In this document: in pieces, positions 1 through 6,096 of the stretch
Position numbering within the stretch: the stretch's first letter is position 1
How the letters are laid out: every line of letters starts with the position of its first letter
Assembly: GCA_028288905.1 (NCBI GenBank)
Contig: JAQGHJ010000428.1
Location: forward strand, 1-7,612
Direction of reading: 5' to 3'
DNA: 7,612 bases
From: Phycisphaerales bacterium
Lineage (GTDB): Bacteria > Planctomycetota > Phycisphaerae > Tepidisphaerales > Tepidisphaeraceae
Translations under genes and position numbers: made by a program
Notes under the pieces: model-generated
Database searches by the model: none
What the model was told of the DNA's origin: nothing
Seen by the model: the letters and a program-made list of their open reading frames with translations, nothing else

Positions 1-75
1 GGGTTCTTCGGGCGAATAACGGGACGATAGGAACCCGGGGCTCCGCTCCGCTCCGCCCGCGGCTGGGGGCTGAAC
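1..75. repeat. GC-rich repeat-like leader, degenerate inverted repeat
   Basis: Non-coding sequence at the window edge. GGGTTC at 1-6 is the reverse complement of GAACCC at 31-36. From 41 to 55 there are three exact tandem copies of CTCCG, preceded by CCCGGGG (34-40) and followed by GCCCGCGGC (56-64). The C-run/CTCCG/G-run arrangement looks like a decayed hairpin of the form CCCGGGG-n-CCCCGGG, but the right arm no longer pairs well. I infer a dispersed intergenic repeat of the kind common in GC-rich planctomycete genomes. The left end may continue outside the window. No promoter could be recognised in it. Confidence 0.35.
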
Positions 76-164
76 ATCTGCCCACCGCTCTTCAACCAAA
101 CTCCTCCCCTCGGACTTGCCCACCCGTCCGGATTCGCCGGAACGCCACCTCATCCCGAGCGTAC

Positions 165-171
165 AGAGGGG
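165..171 (+). promoter_or_regulatory. Ribosome binding site of the PSCyt1/DUF1549/DUF1553 gene
   Basis: AGAGGGG lies three bases before the ATG at 175, with its GAGG core five bases away. It supports that ATG as the start, as does the signal-peptide-like N-terminus that follows immediately. Confidence 0.55.
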
Positions 172-174
172 CAG

Positions 175-3100
175 ATGCTCCGCCGGACTCCATTCGCCGC
201 CGCCGTGTTGTTCTGGGCGTGCCTCTTCCTTCCCTCGGCCCGGGCGGCCGACGGCGGGCGGGTGGACTTCGCCCGGGACGTGCTGCCGGTGCTTTCCGAC
301 AACTGCTTCCACTGCCACGGGCCGGACGAGAAGGCCCGCAAGGCGAAGCTCCGGCTCGACACGAAGGACGGGGCGTATCGGGTGGCGGACGGGGTGGCGG
401 TCGTCGCGCCCGGCAACAGCGGGGGCAGCGAACTGGTCCGCCGGATCCTGTCCGACGACCCGGACGAGGCGATGCCGCCGCCCGGCGGCGTGCGGAAGCT
501 GTCGGCCGACCAGAAGCAGACGCTGCGGCGGTGGGTCGATCAAGGGGCTCAGTGGGGGGCGCACTGGGCGTTCGTCCCGCCGCCGGCCCGCGTGCCTGTG
601 CCCGCCCTGCCGCCCGCCCCGCCGGCCGGGTGGGCGGCGAACCCGGTCGATGCGTTCGTCCTCGACCGGCTCGCTCGCGAAGGGCTCGCCCCGCGGCCCG
701 AGGCCGACCACGAGCGGCTGATCCGCCGGGTGAGCTTCGACCTGACCGGCCTGCCGCCGACGCCGGCCGAGGTCGACGCGTTCGTCGCCGACACGTCGCC
801 CAAGGCGTACGAGCGGGTGGTCGACCGGCTGCTTGCCAGCCCGCGGTACGGCGAGCGGATGGCGGCCGACTGGCTCGACGTCGCCCGGTTCGCCGACACG
901 CACGGCTACCAGATGGACCGGTTCCGCCCCGTCCACCCGTACCGGGACTGGGTGATCGGGGCGTTCAACGCCAACGTCCCGTTCGACCGGTTCGCGACGA
1001 TGCAGCTCGCCGGCGACCTGATGCCGCCGGCCGCCACGCTGGCGGCGACGAAAAACCAGGTGCTGGCGACCGCATTCAACCGGCTGCACATGCAGAACGA
1101 GGAGGGCGGGATCGTCGCCGAGGAGTTCCGGGTCGCGTACGTGGCCGACCGGGTGAACACGTTCGGCACGGCGTTCCTCGGGATGACGTTCGAGTGCGCC
1201 CGGTGCCACGACCACAAGTACGACCCGGTGAGCCAGCGGGACGTGTACCAACTGTTCGCGTTCTTCCAGAACATCGATGAGAGCGGGCAGACGAGCTACT
1301 TCACCGACGCGACCCCCGTCCCGACGATGCTGCTGTCGACGGACGCGCAGGACGCAAAGCTGAAGGAGCTTGGAGAGGGGGTGCGCAAGGCGGGGGACGC
1401 GTACGACTCCGTGAAGAGGCAAGCGGCCGCAGGCCGAGGCGGGGCGGGCGGAGCATTTGAGGATTGGTCGAAGGCCCGACCCGAGCGGGTGCCGGACGCG
1501 CTGCCGGGGCTCGTCGCGCGGTACGACTTCGACGCGATCGAGAAGAACGCGGTCGTCAACGCGGTCGACCCGAAGGCGCCGGGCAAGGCGACGGAGAACC
1601 CGACGCTCGTGGACAGGCACCGCGGCAAGGCGGTGGGGCTCGGCGGCGAGAATGGGTTCACGTTCCCCGGCGTCGGTCGCTTCACCCGAGCCGACCCGTT
1701 CACGCTCGCCCTGTGGGTGAAGGCGGACGAGCTGGCCCCGCGGGCCGTGCTGCTGCACAAGAGTAAGGCCCCAGCCGACGCCGGCAGCCGGGGGTACGAG
1801 CTGCTGCTGGAGGACGGGCGGATCGCGTTCGGGCTGCACCATATGTGGCCCGGCAACGCGCTGAAGGTGGTGAGCAAGCGGGCCGTGCCGGCGGGCGCGT
1901 GGGCGCACGTCGCGGTGACGTACGACGGGTCGAGCGCGGCCGCCGGCGTGCGGCTATACCTCGACGGCGAGCCCGCGGAGGTCGAGGTCGTCCGGGACGG
2001 GTTGTGGAAGGACATCACCTACGGCCGCGGCGGCGAGCCTGACCTGACCCTCGGCTACCGCTTCCGCGACAACGGGTTCAAGGGTGGCGCGGTCGACGAC
2101 CTGGAGGTGTACAACCGCGACCTGAGCGCGCCCGAAGTCGCCCACGTCGCCGGCAAAGGCACGCTCGAAGCCGCTTGGCGGTTTCGCGATGTAGGTTCTG
2201 TGTCCGGGGGTGGCGCGAGCGGAGAAGAAGGAGTCGCTGCCCGCTCTACCCTCGCGACCTACTACGCCGCCGCCGCCTCGCCCGACGTCGCCCGGGCTCG
2301 CGCCGCCCTTCGCGCCGCCCGTGCCGCTCAGTCGGACTTCGTGAACCCGATCCCCGAGATGATGGTGATGAGGGAGCTGCCGGTGCCGAAGCCGGCGTAC
2401 GTCCTCGTCCGCGGGAACTACGACGCCCCAGGCGAGCCCGTGTCGGCCGACACGCCGCACGCGCTGCCGCCGTTCCCGGCGGGCCAACCGCGCAACCGGC
2501 TCGGCCTCGCCCGCTGGCTGTTCGACCCGGACAACCCGCTGGCGGCCCGGGTGGCGGTCAACCGGCTGTGGCAGCAGATGTTCGGCCGGGGGATCGTCGA
2601 GTCGGCCGACAACTTCGGCACCACCGGGTCCGTCCCCACCCACCCGGAATTGCTCGACTACCTCGCCCGAACGTTCGCTGGCGACCTCGCCTGGGACCAG
2701 AAGCGGCTCCTTAAGCTCCTGGCGACGTCCGCCACCTACCGCCAGTCGAGCAAGGCGTCGTCCGACCTGCTCGCCCGCGACCCGTCGAACGCCCTGCTCG
2801 CCCGCGGCCCCGCCCGCCGGCTGACGGCCGAGATGCTGCGGGACCAGGCGCTGGCCGACGCCGGGCTGCTCGTCGAGCGCCTCGGCGGCCCGAGCGTCAA
2901 GCCGTACCAGCCGGCCGGGCTGTGGGACATCGCCATGGGCAAGCCGAGCTACGACCAAAGCCACGGCGACGACCTGTACCGCCGGAGCCTGTACACGTTC
3001 GTCAAGCGGACCGTCGCCCCGCCGTCGCTCCTGACGTTCGACGCCACCGACCGCAGCGGCTGCACCGTCAAGCGGCAGAGCACGAGCACCCCGCTGCAGG

Positions 3101-3435
3101 CGCTGGCGCTGCTGAACGACGTGCAAATGACGGAGGCGGCGAGGAAGGTGGCCGAGCGGGCGATCCGAGCGGGCGGCCAGGACGACGCCGCCCGAGCGGC
3201 CTACGCGTTCCGCCTCGTGACCGGCCGGCGCCCGACCGACCGAGAGCTGCCCGTGCTGACCCGGCTCCTCGCCGAGCAGCGCGAGCTGTTCGCCGCCGAC
3301 CCGCCCGCCGCCGCAAAGCTGCTGACCGTCGGCGAAAGCAAACCCGAACCAGCGCTCGACCCGGTCGAGGTCGCGTCCGCGTGCGTGCTCGCCCAGGCGC
3401 TGTTCGGTCACGACGAGGCGGTCATGCGGCGCTGA
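175..3435 (+). CDS. Exported PSCyt1-DUF1549-LamG-DUF1553 protein (planctomycete cytochrome-like)
   Basis: A 1086-residue exported protein of the planctomycete cytochrome-domain family. Residues 1-24 form a signal peptide (basic MLRR, hydrophobic core, ending SARA). A PSCyt1 domain follows (about 36-127), with heme-binding motif CFHCH (Cys44, Cys47, His48) and MPPPGG (Met100), a plausible axial ligand. DUF1549/PSCyt2 (about 156-369) ends with a second CxxCH motif, CARCHDHKYDP (Cys341, Cys344, His345). A LamG/concanavalin-like domain spans about 445-660, with 'FTLALWVKA', 'WAHVAVTYDG' and 'LYLDGEP' as its typical strands. DUF1553/PSD1 fills about 722-1080 ('NRLGLARWLFDPDNPLAARVAVNRLW', shown here as two adjoining motifs NRLGLARWLF and NPLAARVAVNRLW). 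The family is well known but its reaction is not. Heme attachment is inferred from the motifs, and sugar binding from LamG. The DUF1501 gene downstream is its usual partner. Gly/Ala-rich linkers with unusual codons flank LamG. Confidence 0.93.
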   Translation: MLRRTPFAAAVLFWACLFLPSARAADGGRVDFARDVLPVLSDNCFHCHGPDEKARKAKLRLDTKDGAYRVADGVAVVAPGNSGGSELVRRILSDDPDEAMPPPGGVRKLSADQKQTLRRWVDQGAQWGAHWAFVPPPARVPVPALPPAPPAGWAANPVDAFVLDRLAREGLAPRPEADHERLIRRVSFDLTGLPPTPAEVDAFVADTSPKAYERVVDRLLASPRYGERMAADWLDVARFADTHGYQMDRFRPVHPYRDWVIGAFNANVPFDRFATMQLAGDLMPPAATLAATKNQVLATAFNRLHMQNEEGGIVAEEFRVAYVADRVNTFGTAFLGMTFECARCHDHKYDPVSQRDVYQLFAFFQNIDESGQTSYFTDATPVPTMLLSTDAQDAKLKELGEGVRKAGDAYDSVKRQAAAGRGGAGGAFEDWSKARPERVPDALPGLVARYDFDAIEKNAVVNAVDPKAPGKATENPTLVDRHRGKAVGLGGENGFTFPGVGRFTRADPFTLALWVKADELAPRAVLLHKSKAPADAGSRGYELLLEDGRIAFGLHHMWPGNALKVVSKRAVPAGAWAHVAVTYDGSSAAAGVRLYLDGEPAEVEVVRDGLWKDITYGRGGEPDLTLGYRFRDNGFKGGAVDDLEVYNRDLSAPEVAHVAGKGTLEAAWRFRDVGSVSGGGASGEEGVAARSTLATYYAAAASPDVARARAALRAARAAQSDFVNPIPEMMVMRELPVPKPAYVLVRGNYDAPGEPVSADTPHALPPFPAGQPRNRLGLARWLFDPDNPLAARVAVNRLWQQMFGRGIVESADNFGTTGSVPTHPELLDYLARTFAGDLAWDQKRLLKLLATSATYRQSSKASSDLLARDPSNALLARGPARRLTAEMLRDQALADAGLLVERLGGPSVKPYQPAGLWDIAMGKPSYDQSHGDDLYRRSLYTFVKRTVAPPSLLTFDATDRSGCTVKRQSTSTPLQALALLNDVQMTEAARKVAERAIRAGGQDDAARAAYAFRLVTGRRPTDRELPVLTRLLAEQRELFAADPPAAAKLLTVGESKPEPALDPVEVASACVLAQALFGHDEAVMRR

Positions 3436-3595
3436 CGGGATGACGCGGGAATCGGTGCATCCTGGGATCGGGCACGCCCTGCCCTCGACCGGCCGCCGGC
3501 CGTCGCTCCGCGGTTTGGCGACCTAGGTCGCCCGCGTTCGCCCGGGCACCGTCCGCGATCGACCCACAACGCGTAGCCCCGACGAGGCAGCACTC
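3436..3595. other. Intergenic gap between the DUF1553 and DUF1501 genes
   Basis: These 160 bases have no supported gene. They hold a small GGGCA-loop-TGCCC stem (3470-3484, 5 base pairs), a GC-rich GGCCGCCGGCC stretch (3491-3501) and the 16-base palindrome listed separately. No thymine run follows the small stem, so it does not look like an intrinsic terminator. The two flanking genes could therefore be co-transcribed, but the gap is long enough to hold a second promoter. Confidence 0.5.
3517..3532. promoter_or_regulatory. 16-base perfect palindrome upstream of the DUF1501 gene
   Basis: GGCGACCTAGGTCGCC equals its own reverse complement over all 16 bases and lies 63 bases before the DUF1501 start. 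Perfect symmetry with no loop suits a dimeric regulator's binding site better than an RNA hairpin. That reading is inference: no known operator was recognised, and short palindromes also arise by chance in GC-rich DNA. Confidence 0.3.
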
Positions 3596-5029
3596 ATGTA
3601 CTGCGGCAACATCAACCGCGCGATGAACCGCCGCGACCTCCTCGCCCGCACCGGGCTCGGGCTCGGCGGCGTCGCGCTCGCCGGACTCCTCAACCGCTCC
3701 GCTGCCGCGACCCCCGCCGCCGGCACCCTCCTCACCCCGCACCTCGCCCCCCGGGCCAAGCGGGTCATCTACCTGTTCATGTCCGGCGGCCCGAGCCAGG
3801 TCGACCTGCTCGACCCCAAGCCCGCCCTCGACAAGCTGCACGGCCAGGACCTGCCCGCATCCGTCCGCATGGGCCAGCGACTGACCGGCATGAGCGGCAA
3901 TCAATCCATCCTGCCGCTCGCCCGGTCGGCGTTCGCGTTCACCCGGCACGGGGCGAGCGGCATGTGGGCGAGCGACCTGTTGCCGTGGACGGCGAAGCTG
4001 GCCGACGAGCTGTGCGTGGTCCGGTCGATGCGCACGGACCACATCAACCACGACCCGGCGATCACGTTCTTCCAGACCGGGCACCAGCTGCCCGGCCGGC
4101 CGAGCATGGGGGCGTGGCTGAGCTACGGGCTCGGGTCGGCCAACGAGAACCTGCCGGCGTTTGTCGTGCTCGTCAGCCGCGACCGGATCGACCAGCCGCT
4201 GTACGCCCGGCTGTGGGGCAACGGGTTCCTGCCGAGCGTGCACCAGGGCGTGCGGTTCAACAACGGCCGGGACCCGGTGCTGTTCCTGAAGAACCCCGAC
4301 GGCGTGAGCGGCGCCGGCCGGCGGAAGATGCTCGACCGGCTGGCCGAGCTGCACCGCCTCCAGTTCGACGACCTCGGCGACCCGGAGATCAACGCCCGCG
4401 TCGCCCAATACGAGATGGCGTTCCGGATGCAGGCGAGCGTGCCGGAAGTGATGGACGTGGCCGGCGAGCCGGCGAGCACGTACGACCTGTACGGCGAGGA
4501 GGCCCGCACGCCCGGCACGTTTGCCGCCAACTGTCTGCTCGCCCGCCGGCTGGCCGAGCGGGACGTGCGGTTCGTCCAGCTCTACCACCCCGGCTGGGAC
4601 CACCACGGCGGCCTGCCGGCCGGCATCCGCCGGCAGGCGAAGGACGTCGACCGGGCCTGCTACGCGCTGGTGACGGACCTGAGGCAGCGCGGGCTGCTCG
4701 ACGACACGCTCGTCGTCTGGGGCGGCGAGTTCGGGCGGACGAACTATTCCCAGGGTAAGCTGACCGCCACCGACTACGGCCGCGACCACCACCCCCGCTG
4801 CTTCACCGTCTGGATGGCCGGCGGCGGCGTGCGGGCCGGCACCACGTACGGGGCGACGGACGAGCTGGGGTACAACGTGACCGCGGACCCGGTCGACGTC
4901 CACGACCTGCACGCGACGCTGCTGCACCAGCTCGGGATCGACCACGAGCGGCTGACGTTCAAGAGCCAGGGCCGACACTTCCGGCTGACGGACGTGCACG
5001 GGAAGGTGGTGCGGGGCGTGCTGGCGTGA
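3596..5029 (+). CDS. DUF1501 family protein with Tat-like signal
   Basis: A 477-residue DUF1501 protein. The family is related in fold to alkaline phosphatases and sulfatases, but its substrate is unknown. The N-terminus carries a twin-arginine-like motif NRRDLLA (Arg12, Arg13), a Gly/Ala/Leu-rich hydrophobic stretch (about 20-32) and an Ala-rich possible cleavage region (35-42), so export in folded form is likely. Conserved blocks are MSGGPSQVDLLDPKP (62-76), INHDP with His149, His152 and Asp153, YHPGWDHHGG (330-339, Asp335, His336, His337), WGGEFGRT (375-382) and GRDHHPR (Asp397, His398, His399). The Asp/His clusters resemble a metal site, which is inference. Length is normal for the family. 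The start at 3596 has GAGG at 3584-3587, eight bases upstream. ATG 3623 would keep the Tat motif but has no ribosome binding site. The preceding DUF1549/DUF1553 gene is its typical partner. Confidence 0.93.
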   Translation: MYCGNINRAMNRRDLLARTGLGLGGVALAGLLNRSAAATPAAGTLLTPHLAPRAKRVIYLFMSGGPSQVDLLDPKPALDKLHGQDLPASVRMGQRLTGMSGNQSILPLARSAFAFTRHGASGMWASDLLPWTAKLADELCVVRSMRTDHINHDPAITFFQTGHQLPGRPSMGAWLSYGLGSANENLPAFVVLVSRDRIDQPLYARLWGNGFLPSVHQGVRFNNGRDPVLFLKNPDGVSGAGRRKMLDRLAELHRLQFDDLGDPEINARVAQYEMAFRMQASVPEVMDVAGEPASTYDLYGEEARTPGTFAANCLLARRLAERDVRFVQLYHPGWDHHGGLPAGIRRQAKDVDRACYALVTDLRQRGLLDDTLVVWGGEFGRTNYSQGKLTATDYGRDHHPRCFTVWMAGGGVRAGTTYGATDELGYNVTADPVDVHDLHATLLHQLGIDHERLTFKSQGRHFRLTDVHGKVVRGVLA

Positions 5030-5039
5030 GGGGTTGGGC

Positions 5040-5121
5040 CCGCCATTGGGGTGCGGGCTTTCCAGCCTGCACGGCTGACAACGCGAACGTGCACGCTGGA
5101 AAGCCCGCACCCCAACGGCGG
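5040..5121. repeat. Long near-perfect inverted repeat (REP/MITE-like hairpin)
   Basis: Bases 5040-5066 pair with 5095-5121 at 26 of 27 positions (only A5045/C5116 fails), including 21 uninterrupted pairs (5046-5066 with 5095-5115). After one mismatch (5067/5094), TGCACG (5068-5073) pairs with CGTGCA (5088-5093). This leaves a 14-base loop at 5074-5087. The arms contain GCGGGCTTTCCAGC and its complement. The element starts ten bases after the DUF1501 stop and has no thymine run after it, so it is not a classic intrinsic terminator, though it could protect the mRNA 3' end. Size and symmetry fit a dispersed palindromic repeat. From memory, related sequences are scattered through planctomycete genomes; that cannot be verified here. 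Confidence 0.8.
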
Positions 5122-5207
5122 CCGGCGCGGCCGGCAGGTCCCGATAACGCGGCCTCTTGGCCTCACTCCTTCAGCCCCCCGCCCGCTCGGCCGATGACGG
5201 CGACGGG

Positions 5208-5567
5208 ATGTTCTCCGTCCTCAACATCGCCGCCAGCGGCCTGTCGGCCGCGTCCGCCCGGCTCGCGGTGACGGCCGGCAACATCGCCAACGCCGACTCG
5301 ACCGGCTACCAAGCCCGCCGGGTCACCCTCTCCCCCGCCCCGCCGACATCCCCCGCCAGCCCCGCCGCAGGAGTTCGGGTCGACACCGTCACCCTCGACT
5401 CGTACCCCGGCGGCATCGACGCCGAAGGCGACCCGACCTCCAACGTCGACCTCGCCCGCGAGTCGGTCGACCTGATCCGCGAGCGGCACCAGTACACGGC
5501 CAACGCCAAGCTGCTCAAGGCCGGGGACGAGATGCTCGGGACGCTGCTGGACGTGCTGGCGAAGTGA
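5208..5567 (+). CDS. Short flagellar basal-body rod-type protein (FlgC-like)
   Basis: A 119-residue protein with both ends of the flagellar rod/hook family. The N-terminal rod signature covers residues 6-34, with NIAASGLSAASARL followed by AGNIANADSTGY. The C-terminal Flg_bbr_C-type helix covers 78-119, with SNVDLARESVDLI and then NAKLLKAGDEMLGTLLDVL. Such helices pack as coiled coils in the flagellar rod. It most resembles FlgC (ADS after the Asn-Ile-Ala-Asn motif, small size), but its middle section is short and Pro/Ala-rich (about 43-55). I chose ATG 5208 because family homology begins there. A TTG at 5157 is in frame but adds a Pro-rich stretch unlike the family. No good ribosome binding site precedes 5208. 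No other flagellar gene is present in the window, so it is an orphan: a dispersed rod gene, or a family member with a different role. Confidence 0.85.
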   Translation: MFSVLNIAASGLSAASARLAVTAGNIANADSTGYQARRVTLSPAPPTSPASPAAGVRVDTVTLDSYPGGIDAEGDPTSNVDLARESVDLIRERHQYTANAKLLKAGDEMLGTLLDVLAK

Positions 5568-5569
5568 AC

Positions 5570-6073
5570 TCAACCCAGGGCGGCTGGGTGGAGCCTCGGC
5601 GTTCTCCACTTCACCCGCTCCACCGCGCGATCGACGTACGCCCCCAAGTTGTCCCGCTCGAAGTCTACATCCAGATCCATGAGCCGAACGCGGAGCCGGA
5701 GTTCCAGAGAGACGACGAACGCCAACAGCTCGCCGCCGAGCGTGCCGCCGACGCCCCAGGTCAGGAGCGCCAGCCGGTCGCCCGGCAGGCAGTACATGTT
5801 CGGCCACCCGAACTCGTCCATGAGCGCGCCGTTGACGACGGCTGCCACGTCCAGCCGTACCGGGTCATCGCCCCACGCTGCCCACGTCGTCGCGGTACGG
5901 GCCGACAACGCCTGTCCGACGAAGTCCTCGACCGGCTTCCGCCGCCTGTACTCCAACACTGCCGCGACCAGCCAGCCGAGCACTGGGACGAACACCAGCA
6001 TCCGCTCGACGCCCGAGGGCGGCGGGCAGGCAACGGGGGGCTCGACCAGCGGGTTCATATCTCGATCCGGCAT
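5570..6073 (-). CDS. Hypothetical protein with one probable membrane segment
   Basis: I do not recognise this 167-residue protein. It begins with a Pro-rich stretch (8-20, containing Cys16), followed by a hydrophobic segment at about 25-40 (MLVFVPVLGWLVAAVL) ended by basic YRRRK, which suggests a single membrane anchor or signal anchor. The rest is mixed: a Trp/Asp-rich middle (about 59-85), FGWPNMYCLPGD, a hydrophobic Gly-rich patch (LLTWGVGGTLGGELLAFVV), then a charged tail rich in Arg, Asp and Leu. The chosen ATG has GAGGGAAGG just upstream. A GTG at 6100 in the same frame overlaps the mtnA stop as GTGA, and ATG 6058 is a third possibility. It lies 23 bases behind mtnA on the same strand, so co-transcription is likely, but nothing in it suggests methionine salvage. 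GC-rich third positions in this frame support it as a real gene. Confidence 0.65.
   Translation of the reverse strand: MPDRDMNPLVEPPVACPPPSGVERMLVFVPVLGWLVAAVLEYRRRKPVEDFVGQALSARTATTWAAWGDDPVRLDVAAVVNGALMDEFGWPNMYCLPGDRLALLTWGVGGTLGGELLAFVVSLELRLRVRLMDLDVDFERDNLGAYVDRAVERVKWRTPRLHPAALG
5573..5589. other. Small hairpin between the convergent gene ends
   Basis: ACCCAG (5573-5578) and CTGGGT (5584-5589) form a 6-base-pair stem with a 5-base loop. It starts six bases after the flagellar-type gene's stop and lies within the last codons of the minus-strand hypothetical gene. No thymine run follows on either strand, so a role as terminator is only possible, not shown. Confidence 0.3.
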
Positions 6074-6076
6074 GCG

Positions 6077-6085
6077 CCTTCCCTC
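6077..6085 (-). promoter_or_regulatory. Ribosome binding site deciding the start of the gene after mtnA
   Basis: Read on the minus strand, GAGGGAAGG ends three bases before the ATG at 6073. This purine-rich stretch favours the 6073 ATG over the in-frame GTG at 6100 that overlaps the mtnA stop codon. It lies in the short gap just after mtnA, consistent with one shared transcript. Confidence 0.5.
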
Positions 6086-6096
6086 GCCGAAAATGC

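Noticed and set aside
1954..3411. Minus-strand open frame (485 codons) antisense to the DUF1553 region
   Set aside because: Same shadow effect. The sense strand has unmistakable DUF1553 blocks and the antisense product has no recognisable domain.
3422..5110. Long minus-strand open frame (562 codons) antisense to the DUF1501 gene
   Set aside because: It arises because a GC-rich coding sequence rarely contains stops in this antisense frame. Its product is low-complexity Arg/Gln/Val/Pro-rich with no family motif, while the plus strand encodes a clear DUF1501 protein.
5040..5121. Inverted repeat read as an intrinsic terminator
   Set aside because: The stem is much longer than usual and is followed by GC-rich sequence without a thymine run, so a dispersed palindrome is the better description.
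5157..5207. TTG-initiated extension of the flagellar-type gene
   Set aside because: The 17 extra residues are Pro-rich and precede the conserved family N-terminus. ATG 5208 places the protein start where the family normally begins.
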